Counted from the first letter of the stretch, positions 34,667 through 44,846 are shown. The stretch is DNA of 64,000 bases from Ustulina deusta (GCA_023159155.1 JAJNNX010000046.1:62001-126000); one strand, 5' to 3'. Notes: generated from the sequence alone by a model not told the origin. Made by a program: numbers and translations.

Positions 34667-36766
34667 TCACACTATATCGAGCCATGTGAAGATTGCACCT
34701 TGCAACGCCTCCCCGTCCATGATCCCATCAACATATGCTTCGCTTATGAGGTTGTATGCTCCAGTCTGTTGCGGGCGAAGTATGTACGGGACTTGGGCAC
34801 CTCTTATTATAGCAACCACGTCTCCTGCTTGAATGTTGTCATAGCCAAGGCCTAATCTCCCCGTTGCAGTTATGAATGGCAACCGTTGTAGAGATCGCCC
34901 GATGATGTCGGATGATATTCTCAATATCCATGTATTAGAAACATTCTCATTCATCGTTCGCGCCAGAAACTTGCTTGCTTCGACTTTTATTTGTCGGTTT
35001 TTAACACGGTGAATGCTCCTTCGAAGGAGATGTCCAGCCTCAACGAATTTATTCTCGTCTATTCTGACAAAGTCGCCTTGTAAATTGTTTGTTGTTCCAC
35101 CCACCGCGGCTCTGGTTACCGCCTGCAGGCGTTCTTCAAACGAGGGGAAATTGCCTTTGACCTGGTATGTCAGACGTAAGATTTCAACTAGCCATTCTTG
35201 CGGCCATGAACCCGTCTCACCCAGCGGAACATCCCAACTAGATACCCTCCTGGGAAACAATCCAACGCTGTGAACCTTATCACAAACACAACCCTCCAGA
35301 GATATGCCATATATGCCGGAGGCGTTGCGGTTAACTTTTATAATTGGCAAGGAACTATTTGTGCCGGAAGCACAGAATTCGGGATATAATGTAATATGGT
35401 CATCTTTGACGATTTGCAGTGGCACAGTAATCGGTTGATACCAATCGGGAACCCATGATGGCAGATTTCCGTGAGCCGAGCTCTGGTGGGGTTGAACGTG
35501 AGACAGAAGCGACAGATGTCCTTGTTGAAGCAGTACGGACGTGGTGAAAATGTAGACTTCCCGGCATGACTTCGTATAGTCTGGATTCACGCCTTTCTTG
35601 CTGAGCTCTCGTCGATCGGAAGCCAGACCTAATAACGCAAATATCTTGTCGCGGGGATCGCTTGAGTCTAGGTGGTGGGGGCCGTGCTTCTGAAGATTGG
35701 GGCTTCCAACGCAGGTAAGCCTGAGAAGAGCGATTAATGGAAAGTGGCGTATCATCATGACCTTGGGGGCGTTGACCATTGTTGTTGCACGAAAGAAGAA
35801 TTCCATGAAAATCTGGTTGTGATATAAAGTCCATGACCCCCCATCATTAGCCATAAGTCTTCCGCGTATGGCTGTCCAAAAACACCGATATGCATTCACC
35901 GCGGCACGGAGTCTTACAATATCAATCCTTGCAGTTCCACAGACAAATGTTGCTCTCCTCGAAAGAGCAATCTCTTGAAGAACCCAGACCCTTCCGAACC
36001 AGGGCCGCTTGAGTAAATTCTTCATTTCTCGGACTGGGAAACCCTTTCCCTTGCTACTCCAGCCGTTGATCTTGTGGAATAGGTTTGTCAATGGCACATG
36101 AATATGCTGGTCAAATTCGGCGTCAAGTGCTTCTCTCAGTGGTGTTGGAATAGAGTCTCCTGAGAAAGCATATGAATGTGTTGAATAAATCGTGGCCAAT
36201 CTCTCCCAGATGGCATCCCCGATATGATCATCGTGGTAGAAACCACACAAGTGGGCTTCTTCGCCTAGTGTATCCAAATATTCCATCGCTCGTTGACTTT
36301 CACCGTCACCAGGGCCCAGCCATGCTAGAACCTGGTCCGCCTGCGAATATATGTCCCTCATAAGCGCTACTTGCCAGGCCTTTTCTTCATCGTTTTGCTG
36401 GTTGATGCAGAGATAGTCGACCCACAACCGAAGAGGGGATTGGGGGGGTCGAAGTGTAATCAACGCATTAAATAGATTCTGCGGAATCCGGATGAAAATG
36501 TCGTCTACCTTCATGACGCGGTTTGTCTCGGCGTTCCCCCAGGCATATGAAAGAGCGCTGTATCGGGGAGCCTCCCGCAAACCTATCTGCTCCAATAATT
36601 GACAACATAGAATTTGCGCAAATTGTCGGGGAGCCTCCGGCAAAGCTATCTGCTGCAATAATCGGCAGCATGGAATTCGCGCATACTGTGCCCCCGGGCA
36701 CGGTAGAAGCTCTAGTAGCCTGATTTCCCTCCTATCTCGACTCAAATTGAGGTATGGTATTGACAT
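34667..36766 (-). CDS. HET-domain (heterokaryon incompatibility) protein
   Basis: Single exon, 699 aa from the ATG at 36766 (the frame stays open to 36841 but has no earlier ATG). It starts MSIPYLNLSRDRREIRLLEL, the usual beginning of HET proteins. HET blocks: RYSALSYAWGNAETNRV (about residue 67 on), LRLWVDYLCINQQNDEEKAW (about 110), then MRDIYSQADQVLAWLGPGD, RPWFGRVWVLQEIALSRRAT and SSDPRDKIFALLGLASDRR. HET domains take part in non-self recognition and programmed cell death after hyphal fusion. The domain is related to TIR-like folds. The C-terminal half is specific to this group and ends with GRLGLGYDNIQAGDVVAIIR. Between the N-terminal motif and the first HET block is a 21-residue tandem duplication (36564-36689). 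Located next to gene-poor DNA, as is common for HET genes. Confidence 0.88.
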   Translation of the reverse strand: MSIPYLNLSRDRREIRLLELLPCPGAQYARIPCCRLLQQIALPEAPRQFAQILCCQLLEQIGLREAPRYSALSYAWGNAETNRVMKVDDIFIRIPQNLFNALITLRPPQSPLRLWVDYLCINQQNDEEKAWQVALMRDIYSQADQVLAWLGPGDGESQRAMEYLDTLGEEAHLCGFYHDDHIGDAIWERLATIYSTHSYAFSGDSIPTPLREALDAEFDQHIHVPLTNLFHKINGWSSKGKGFPVREMKNLLKRPWFGRVWVLQEIALSRRATFVCGTARIDIVRLRAAVNAYRCFWTAIRGRLMANDGGSWTLYHNQIFMEFFFRATTMVNAPKVMMIRHFPLIALLRLTCVGSPNLQKHGPHHLDSSDPRDKIFALLGLASDRRELSKKGVNPDYTKSCREVYIFTTSVLLQQGHLSLLSHVQPHQSSAHGNLPSWVPDWYQPITVPLQIVKDDHITLYPEFCASGTNSSLPIIKVNRNASGIYGISLEGCVCDKVHSVGLFPRRVSSWDVPLGETGSWPQEWLVEILRLTYQVKGNFPSFEERLQAVTRAAVGGTTNNLQGDFVRIDENKFVEAGHLLRRSIHRVKNRQIKVEASKFLARTMNENVSNTWILRISSDIIGRSLQRLPFITATGRLGLGYDNIQAGDVVAIIRGAQVPYILRPQQTGAYNLISEAYVDGIMDGEALQGAIFTWLDIV
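36564..36689 (-). repeat. 63-bp in-frame tandem duplication in the HET gene
   Basis: Two adjacent 63-bp units (36564-36626 and 36627-36689) with scattered mismatches. They encode two 21-residue copies: one with CCRLLQQIALPEAPRQFAQI and the other with CCQLLEQIGLREAPRYSAL. The second copy runs into the conserved YSALSYAWG block. Confidence 0.9.
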
Positions 36767-38869
36767 GGTCAATCCTAAATTTCGGGATCTAGTAGAGACG
36801 AAGGAAACTAGCAAGCTTGGAAGCAGCTCAATCCACGTCACGTAACTTGAGAGACCCGTGAGATTGATTAATTAGATATTACTAGAGAACGTCGTAGGTT
36901 AAGCAACTAAGCCTTCATATTCAGTCAGTGGTTGCATTGACAAGAAAATTGGTTCAGCACACCTGATCGTGATGACCTTGCGATAAAGTGAAGAGCGAGC
37001 CTCTGCAGAATGTGTAACCTCGGCTGTTATCACGTTATGAAGTCAAGAGATCAGGAAAACGCCGACTAACTATGTTCTCAATATCAACTTTTATTCTGGA
37101 GTGGGATTGGAAAGTTGTTCAGTGGGGTGTGCGAATAACAAAGCCTTTTCGCTCTCCCCTGTACAAAGTTGGAGTGGCTGTGACTTACCCAGTTACATAG
37201 CTAGGATTCCTGCTATATACTACCAACACAATCACGCCACTCCCTCTCGTCATTACAAGTTAGGCTGACAGAGCCTGCAGCACTAGGCCTTTTATTGTTG
37301 CATTACAGCGTTGCAGTACCAGTCCTTGGGCATTGCTGCGCCGCTGGTCGCCACTACACATACCGGTAGAGAAGGACGTGGAAGAGGTTTGTTGGTTGGC
37401 TGATTACCGCATGCAAATAACGGTACAGCAAGAATCCCTGGTAGGTGAAGATGTCTGCGGATGCCTATAACAACTCCTTAGCATAGCCTCTTATGTTGGA
37501 AGCCTATTCTTTCCTTTCTGTTCGCCGGTGCCCAAGTGAGGCCATGGGCACCCAATACAAACGCAATTGTTGGACCTTAGGTCTATCTCGTAGTCAATTT
37601 TCGACATTATTAGGCTGACACGCTGTCGGCAGCGAGACGAGGAGAGCCTAGTGCTGAAGCTAGTTATACCAAATTTAAGCATCTGTGTCATAGAACTATA
37701 TTGACCTATTGTTATTCCACGAAGGGGGAAGCTCAATCTGCACTAGCTAAGTCTGTTATACCAGTATCTATCTGGTATATGGTATGAGCGTTGGTCCGTG
37801 CCGCCTTAATCCTGGACTTCGGGGTCAACATTGTCTCGAAACAATCCGGACGTCCTAGTCATGAGCCTTGTCTCGACTGCAATAAAAAGCTAGGCGCCTA
37901 AACTAATCGACGTGAAATTCCCTAGGCATGGTACTACATGCAGAGCAATCGTTAACCTAGCGCCCGTGTATTCATTCATCTCAGTGTCGAGCATAGTGCA
38001 ATACATCACTTCGAAGTAAGCTGTGCTGGGCATCACCGAGACCGCTAGTATCTGTATACCATTACGGTGGTTGATGGTCGCCCGCAGCTGGTGTGCTAAA
38101 TTAATACAACGATGGCTAGCATTACAACCCGTTTTCAAGCAAAGTCTAGAGACTACATCTGTGCTAATAGGTTTCGCGGGTAAAATATTCGCGGGGTAGA
38201 TTCCTTTCCTCGAGTGGTTTATTCTCTCCCAGTATAAGGGGTAGTTGGGCCTTCGAACCCATTGCTAACATTGTAGCGATTACAGGCTTCCAAAGCTTTA
38301 TTCGGAAATTTTGAATTATGATATACTCAAAAGAACTATACAAAGATAAGTTCTATAAAGGCCTAACATAGTATATTATCTGGAATATTATGGAGGAGTC
38401 TTATAAACAAGGATATGGTAGGGTTGGGTAACAAGAGCTCGAATAATCATCACCCAGACAACAATGAAGAGAATGGAGCCAATATACGCTATGTCGATCT
38501 CGTCTAGATGTTGACAAACAATAATACGGTTGTTACCGAAAACCTTGCATGTATATGAAGCATCAACCAATTATGGAGGCTGCGGCGACCCAAGCGTTTT
38601 CATCAAATATGTAGTCCTCCGCTCTTGGATCTGCAGTCGATGAAACCTAGGCTCTGGTGCCCACCCAAGCCGCTCGACTTCACTCTTCGGCACGCTTTAC
38701 GGGTTACTCTGGTGTAAAGTGTCATGATGTGAAACGCCAAGTTTCATTCTCAGCCATACCACGCCATCTTGGCGGTGTGTCGAAACTCATGATTCATCTG
38801 CTTCACGATCTCAAACCTAATTATTACCAGGTCCTCTCCATCACCCAATTTTTCAAATTCACAGACAAA
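36767..38869. other. intergenic, 2.1 kb
   Basis: No gene supported. Short frames only, AT-rich in the part near 38280-38400. Confidence 0.5.
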
Positions 38870-39493
38870 ATGAAAACACATATTCTAGTGTTCTCAGCAG
38901 TCGCTTTCTGGCTGCGACAATTGCCAGGATCATGGGGGCAAGGACTAGACCTGAACAAGCCAACAACAGATCCGCCTTCAATCGCCGAGAACTCTAAAAA
39001 GATAGAAAGCCACTTTCTGCCAGACGAGGCGATGATCGAAGAAGAATCGGGTGCTGGCATTGCGGAGCAAGTAGCTATAAACCCAACAGACACCGACTCA
39101 CCCAATCACTCTCCAGAGCCACTCGTGCCCATCTCAGCGGTGCTCTTCGACGGCTCGCCGGGGCCGAAAGACTGTCGTGGGAACGTAGTCCTCAACATCG
39201 ACTTGACGAAGCCCGGGGCACAGCATTCGACGCCGACTTGCTATAATGTCCCGGGGGTCGCGCAGTGTGGCAACTTCCTGGCGAATAAGGACGACGGCTG
39301 CCAGGCGCGCGTCTTCAACGAGCCGGACTGCAGGACGTTTGCGAATCTCGCTGTGTTTATCCCCGAGATGAGGGCTTTCGGGGGCTATGTGCGCAGTATC
39401 GAGATCACTTGCGGTGTTGTGAGTGAGACGCCGCCGCCGCTCGACTTGCCGGGTTTGCAGCTGCCACCGAATGCCTTGCAGGCTGTAGGATAA
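38870..39493 (+). CDS. secreted six-cysteine protein, 207 aa
   Basis: The frame is open from 38657, but the ATG at 38870 is preferred because it begins a signal peptide, MKTHILVFSAVAFWLRQLPG, with likely cleavage near SWGQ. Residues about 25-90 are acidic and Ser/Pro-rich and may be a pro-region. The C-terminal domain starts at AVLFDGSPGPKDCRGNVV and has six cysteines (DCRG, TCYN, QCGNF, GCQAR, DCRTF, TCGVV), enough for three disulfides. A hydrophobic strand, RTFANLAVFIPEMRAFGGYV, lies near the end. No catalytic motif. I know no named family; small secreted proteins with this Cys layout occur in plant-associated ascomycetes. Confidence 0.68.
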   Translation: MKTHILVFSAVAFWLRQLPGSWGQGLDLNKPTTDPPSIAENSKKIESHFLPDEAMIEEESGAGIAEQVAINPTDTDSPNHSPEPLVPISAVLFDGSPGPKDCRGNVVLNIDLTKPGAQHSTPTCYNVPGVAQCGNFLANKDDGCQARVFNEPDCRTFANLAVFIPEMRAFGGYVRSIEITCGVVSETPPPLDLPGLQLPPNALQAVG

Positions 39494-41397
39494 ATCGGGA
39501 GTTTTTGCCGTGTACTATCTGATGCCTCGCAGGAGGGATATACGATACGGGTGGTATGGAGTTTGTCTGGTTGTTGATGTGAGATGATGTTGAAGGGTTG
39601 TGAGGACGCGGATGTGGCGGAAGGCGAGAAATTTAGGCATAGTAATAATAATAACAATTTTGGTTTACCCTGGCTCTTTTCCCTTACACAAAAGCGAGGT
39701 CTTTTATTTTTCTACTTGAGATGCACAACATTGACATTGAGAAGAAGGGTGAGGTTCTTACAACGATGGTATCTCCAGATCGAGACGAGTGCATAATTGA
39801 CCACCTCAGATTTCACAACGAAGGGAATGAAAGCACGTCTGAAAAACCTAGGAATATAAAATCCTAGGCCAAAAATTGTGATCTTGTAGCATAGTGTCCA
39901 ATGTGAAAAGTAAAATTGTTGGTTGAAAAGGGATGATGGAGTAAAAACAATGAGGTATTATTATTTGAAGTTCCTACAAGAGTATTTGTTAAGTACCAAG
40001 AGGTGATGTGAGGATTAAGGTTCTCAGCGTTATAAAAACTGGTTCACAGTTAGAAGAACAAGGGATGTGATTCCTATTGAAGGTTGTGCAGTAAGGATTC
40101 TTTTATTGGCAGACCATCGCGGGAATGCATTATTGTATCTTCTACTCTAGTCTTTAGTTTTTGATATCTTGGGGACCTAGACATGGTGATGGTGAGATAC
40201 CTAGGTCCCTAAATGCACAGCTCTTTCAAATGCTTATGCGTACTACGTATACCTATCTCCTTAGATGCAGTCACTCTATCTAAAATGGGGCATTGTTAAG
40301 ACCTTACATCTAGACCCAACGTAGTCTGGTTACTGTACCTACTTCTCGAGCCGAAAGCGGAACTCTATGTAGTAAGTTAAGGTACCTGGGGCAGGTTTAT
40401 CCGATAAGGCACAGCTTGTTGATACCCAGGTCGATACCACCTGGCGGGGTGTACTGTAGTGAATGTGGTGGGACGAGGGTGGCGCCGGACCCCTCATTCC
40501 CAGAGGCTCCAATGGTGTTTCGGGCGTCATCGTTCGCTGTGTTCCACTGGCCGCTATAGTACCTTGCTGGACTGCAACAGGTGACGTGCCTACCGGCAGT
40601 ATTCTGCACCCAACTCCGGCCACCATGGCCATTCATCACTCATTCTCCATCGTCTCTCCAACTCCTCTTCTTTCCTTTCAGAACCAAGCATATGGGAATT
40701 ACAGCTGCGATACATCACTCAACATTGTCTATCCTTCCCTTCCATTAACCCCCACAACCCAAGGTATTCTTACCTCGACATCTATTTATCTCGTCTCGCT
40801 GCCCGTCCTTCCCCCTCGTCCCATCTCCAGCCCAGACAGACCCCAAACCCCAAACGCAGAACCCCGCGAACCGACGACGATCCGAAAGTAAACCCTCCAT
40901 TTCCGCCCGCCTTTTAGGCTCTACCGACCGATAATAGGCCCAACACTCTTAGTCTCTCGAGCTGGGACGAACTCGATCATTTTTCCGTCGCCAGCATCTA
41001 TTCGTACATTCAGCAACAGATACAGCGAGTCAACGCCGCCGCCGAGAGACCGACGTCTTATCCACTGGAGCCACGCCAGCTGGTATTCCGTTAATCTGAC
41101 ACGTCCGTCATTCCTCGCGCCACCGCCTCGACCACCCACTCGGTGACGGAGTCTTGCTTGAACCGGAGATTACTTCGTACCCCAAAGAGATTCGAACAGA
41201 CGCACGTGAGGTCGACTACAAGGCCAATACACTAAAGAACAACCGCCCGCTACACTCGTCTTGTGTTTCTTGTGTTGAGTTGCGGCCGGAAAGGTCCCCA
41301 GAGATCACTTCGTGCTATTGTCGCGAATTTTCGCTGAGAACGATAACCATCACCCACTACTTTGGAGGGCGGCAATCCTCCGAAATAAAAATCCAAA
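39494..41397. other. intergenic and UBC8 upstream region
   Basis: No gene supported. The right 900 bp are CT-rich (40620-40900 especially), as expected of a fungal housekeeping promoter and 5' leader. The open frame 40463-40891 has no codon bias or recognisable domain. Confidence 0.5.
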
Positions 41398-42477
41398 ATG
41401 AGTAGCCCCCGACGTCGTATCGAGACTGATGTGAGTCATTTCGGATAGATGCCGTAGTTGGTGCATTGCTTGCTAACCCCATTGCTTGTCTAGGTCATGA
41501 AGTATGTTTAGGCTGGGGATAGCGGATCTATGGGTTATAGGGTATACTAACAGCATATAGGATGTACGAGAAGCACTCTGCGCGCGCAGCGACTTGGGCT
41601 CCCTGAATACTGACGCCGGTCTAGGCTCATGAGTGACTACGAGGTCACGTTGGTCAATGATAACAGTACATCACACTCAAGAACCCTTGCGCTTTGGATT
41701 TGCGACGCTGGCTGACCGTGTTTTCTTTAGTGTGAGGATTGAGCTCTCCCATTCGATTGTGCTTCGCACCTCGGCATCCTGACATTCCTATCCAGGCAAG
41801 AGTTCTACGTTCGGTTTAAGGGCCCGTCCGAGAGTTAGTCGTCGTAGTTTCTAACCGAGCCCTTGCCCGTGCTAACTGCGCACAGCACCCTTCGAGAATG
41901 GTATCTGGAAGGTTCATGTGGAACTTCCCGATCAATACCCGTATAAATCTCCGAGCATTGGCTTCGTGAACCGCATTTTCCACCCCAACATTGATGAGCT
42001 GTGAGTGCCCGGGCGAAGAACCCGATTTGAAGTACAGACAGTCTTCCATCGAGCCCTACTAAATAAACTGCCGTAATAGGTCGGGTTCCGTCTGTCTTGA
42101 TGTAATCAATCAGACATGGTCACCAATGTTTGATATGATTAACATCTTCGAGGTCTTTCTGCCGCAACTGTTGCGGTATCCCAACCCGGCTGACCCCCTG
42201 AACGGTGAAGCTGCTGCTCTACTAATGCGAGAACCCAAGAGCTACGACGCCAAGGTGAAGGGTAAGAAGGATTGCAGATTTTCCATCACTCTGCCCCTTT
42301 ACCCTTTGCTGCGATTTGTTTCTGACCATCTTCGCAGAATACGTCCAAAAGTATGCGAGCAAGGACGCCGCGGACGAAGCAGGAGCCGAGAGTGAAGACG
42401 ATGACGACATGTCCTCGGTCGCCAGTTTCGGCGACGATGATGATGAAGAACCCGCAGGCCAGATGGATGATGTATAG
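41398..42477 (+). CDS. UBC8: ubiquitin-conjugating enzyme E2, UBC8/UBE2H (GID complex)
   Basis: E2 that works with the GID/CTLH E3 ligase; in yeast it drives ubiquitination of gluconeogenic enzymes such as fructose-1,6-bisphosphatase. Exons: 41398-41430, 41494-41501 (8 nt), 41561-41563 (3 nt), 41625-41665, 41731 (1 nt), 41796-41833, 41886-42000, 42080-42261, 42338-42477; 561 nt, 186 aa. Protein: [20 protein letters not shown], then [19 protein letters not shown], the HPNIDE motif at residues 74-79, and the active-site Cys85 in [12 protein letters not shown]. The C-terminal tail is acidic ([23 protein letters not shown]), typical of this E2 class. The N-terminal residues match the yeast and human orthologues in order and spacing only if all three micro-exons are included. 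Without the 1-nt exon the frame is lost. Confidence 0.9.
41494..41501 (+). other. UBC8: 8-nt micro-exon of UBC8
   Basis: GTCATGAA, coding Val-Met and two bases of Lys14. Preceded by GCTAAC...GTCTAG and followed by the donor GTATGT. Confidence 0.85.
41561..41563 (+). other. UBC8: 3-nt micro-exon of UBC8
   Basis: GAT completes Lys14 and starts Met15. Upstream is a textbook TACTAAC branch site and ATATAG acceptor. Downstream is GTACGA, then an ACTGAC branch and TCTAG acceptor. Skipping it stays in frame and removes one residue. Confidence 0.7.
41731..41731 (+). other. UBC8: 1-nt micro-exon of UBC8
   Basis: A single T between the acceptor TTCTTTAG (41723-41730) and the donor GTGAGG (41732-41737). 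It joins A (41665) and G (41796) to make the ATG of Met29 in VNDNMQEFYV. Both flanking introns (65 and 64 nt) have GCTGAC/CCTGAC branch sites. Confidence 0.75.
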
Positions 42478-42695
42478 GAACATCCGCCTACCTCTAACAC
42501 AGGCGGTGTGCCGAGTGTCTCCTCTGATGCTGGTCTGTCATCACAAGAAACTTCGCCTGTCTCTTCTAGTGCCGGTTCATTGTCCCAAGGCGTGCAGGGA
42601 TAAGATACTATGACCACCAAACTAAACAACAAACCACAGATCGTAAAGAGAGACGGAAGGAATGGTTATCAGCTTCGGCGTTTGAGTTTCAGCAT

Positions 42696-42729
<34 letters not shown>
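42696..42729. repeat. (AC)n(AT)n compound microsatellite
   Basis: AC dinucleotides switching to AT dinucleotides, in the 3' flank of UBC8. Confidence 0.9.
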
Positions 42730-42896
42730 GTAATTGATTTGCTTCTCATGGGAGGGAGTTTGTTCGAGTCTGCTTCCATGCATCTGGCTAAGTTGAGGAA
42801 GGAAGGGTTTCCGCGCCCCGAGTTTGCATAACCGAGCTTTAAGCCGGGGAAGACACAACGGATCCTTTTAAGGCATGTATGGATGGGTAGATGGTA

Positions 42897-42920
42897 TTGA
42901 TTGATTGATTGATTGATTGA
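42897..42920. repeat. (TTGA)6 microsatellite
   Basis: Six perfect TTGA units. Confidence 0.9.
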
Positions 42921-43517
42921 TGCTTTGAATCGGTTCATTTGGTTGGTTCGGGTTGGTTTCGTTTCGGGAGCTTGTTTTTTTATTTCTCTCTCTTCCATCT
43001 GAAGAGTCTCTTTTAAGAAACTCCTTTCTAAATCGCCGCTCCTCCTCACCTTACCATCTTGCCCTTTTATCGTTATTACTAGTGATGGACCCTTCTATCG
43101 CCCACGATTATGATCCTGGCATCTGGAGAGGCTCTGGGTTCGTCTTGTTTGTTTGCACTTGTTTACTTTACATAGACTTGATAAGTTGAACATGGATCAC
43201 TCACACTACACGATACTATTGATCTATTCATTTGCCAATTCATTTATTCGGTGTCGTATATCTATATATTCATCTCGCCTCTCATTTTGTAGCTTAACTA
43301 CTCGTTTCGATATTGCTGAAGCCAGGTAAGATAGGAGATAAAAATGCGATTTTGAAAGTCATGTCTATGAAATAAGGGTATCTGTAACTATGCAAAACCG
43401 TGACCCCTTTTCCTGATAGCCCTGCTCTAACGCCTTAAGATGCGTGAATAATTTGGGTGCATGGCTATCTATGCGGATGCCCATGTGTATGCCCGTTCGT
43501 TCGTTCGTTTGTAAGTC

Positions 43518-44846
43518 TCAGTCCGAGTCGTATTCCACCAGCGCAGTCTTCGAAGGGCCTAGGTGTAGCCCGATTTCTCCGTCCGGAGTATAGGTTTTAG
43601 CGTCGACAGGGGTTAGATCCGCCCTCTCTCCCTTTTCAATGCCCTCCTTTTCCAGCTTTTCTTCTCTGGGATGCGTATTAGGCGTTTGTGTTGATGTTGA
43701 TGTTGATCCTGGTGCTGATTGGGGGTGAGTATCGGGCCGCTTCCGTTTTATCCCCTGGATCCTCGACGTCGCTTTTGATACTACGCCTTCCCCGCCCCTG
43801 GCTTCAGAGATAAAAGGAAGTAAGAATGGATCTTGCGAGGCGCGGGTGTTGTGCGTGATCCTGGACGCGAGGGAATCGCGCGTCTGGGAGGCCTTGATCT
43901 CGGACTTGAGATGTTTCTTGCCCTTCTGCTCTTCTGGCTTTGGGCTCGACGTGCCGCTGTCTGTTTTCGAAGAAGCGCCGTGCTTGATGCTGCTCGGCGC
44001 TGATGGGACGGCGAAGAGTGGTTTTGTGAGTGCTACGTCTTTCGTCCTCGCCGTTTTCGTTACTTGGTCGTTACTGCTTCCATCTCTCTCGGAACTATCT
44101 ACAAGAGCACTGACGCCGAAATCCACGAGCGCTGCCCGTCGCGCGTCTTCTTCTGTCGCGGGAACGAGGTCGATGCCTAGGCTCATGCGCGCTTGCAATT
44201 CCCCCGTACTGGCGGCTTCTTTCTCGCGCGCCTTGCGTCCGGTGCGGAATGCGGCTCTTAGGCGGCGGTTCTGGCTGAATGGGTCCTCCCAGGCGCGGTG
44301 GCTCACATCCTCGAGCTCGGCGATGCGATGGGACCTCTCGACCAAGACGCCCCGATCTTCAATGGTCTTCTCCAGTCTCGCGAACGCGTCGTTACGGAGA
44401 GCATCCTTTTCTTTCCCTGTCAGGATCTCACCCAGCCCGCCGACCAGGGCGCTGGAAGGAACCAGACTATCGTCATTATCGTCCCCCGTGTCCCGCCGTG
44501 TCCCGCCTTCGGCGACCACGTACTCGGCACTGGCGGGGTCGGTCCGGACTTCGACGACGCCACCGCAGTCTGCGTGGCGCATGCGGAAGCTCCAGATGGG
44601 GGTGCTGTAGTAGGCGCCGACCTTCTTCTTCTCGGCGTTGAATCGCACGCCTTGGCCGATGAGGGTCGGTTTGGGACACGTCCCGCACCACACTGCGAAG
44701 GGCATCTCGAAGCGCACCGTCAGGATCCCGTCGGTGCGGAGCTTGGAGGCGCGCGAGCCGAGGGCGTGTTTCCTGTTCAGCGCATTGCCTGAGATGGTCC
44801 CCTCGACATCCGGCGGGACGTACCGCCCCATGTTGAAGCCCTGCAT
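43518..44846 (-). CDS. CWC16/CCDC130 (YJU2B, Saf4-like) splicing factor
   Basis: Single exon, 442 aa. It starts MQGFNMGRYVPPDVEG, the usual fungal beginning of this family. The CWC16 domain (about residues 1-130) contains LRTDGILTVRFEMPFAVWCG, CGTCPKP, GQGVRFNAEKKKVGAYYSTP and FRMRHADCGG. Four Cys (WCGTC and DCGG plus context) form the reduced zinc-binding site, followed by VEVRTDPASAEYVV. Next come a helical region (FARLEKTIEDRGVLVERSHR, then AWEDPFSQNRRLRAAFRTGR), a Ser/Lys-rich disordered tail and a C-terminal LHLGPSKTALVEYDSD. Yju2/CCDC130 proteins act around the catalytic spliceosome steps. It resembles CCDC130/Saf4 more than Yju2 because of the long C-terminal part. Confidence 0.85.
   Translation of the reverse strand: MQGFNMGRYVPPDVEGTISGNALNRKHALGSRASKLRTDGILTVRFEMPFAVWCGTCPKPTLIGQGVRFNAEKKKVGAYYSTPIWSFRMRHADCGGVVEVRTDPASAEYVVAEGGTRRDTGDDNDDSLVPSSALVGGLGEILTGKEKDALRNDAFARLEKTIEDRGVLVERSHRIAELEDVSHRAWEDPFSQNRRLRAAFRTGRKAREKEAASTGELQARMSLGIDLVPATEEDARRAALVDFGVSALVDSSERDGSSNDQVTKTARTKDVALTKPLFAVPSAPSSIKHGASSKTDSGTSSPKPEEQKGKKHLKSEIKASQTRDSLASRITHNTRASQDPFLLPFISEARGGEGVVSKATSRIQGIKRKRPDTHPQSAPGSTSTSTQTPNTHPREEKLEKEGIEKGERADLTPVDAKTYTPDGEIGLHLGPSKTALVEYDSD

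Larger units (their letters stand above)
42478..43517. other. convergent 3' flanks of UBC8 and the CWC16 gene
   Basis: No gene seen. Two microsatellites lie here (42696-42729 and 42897-42920) and a GTTC run at about 43496-43509. Confidence 0.5.

Noticed and set aside
36767..36841. N-terminal extension of the HET protein
   Set aside because: The extra codons are open but begin with GTG, not ATG; the ATG at 36766 gives the standard HET N-terminus.
40463..40891. 142-codon open frame upstream of UBC8
   Set aside because: Overlaps the CT-rich promoter/leader; Pro/Ser/Thr-rich only because of the pyrimidine bias.
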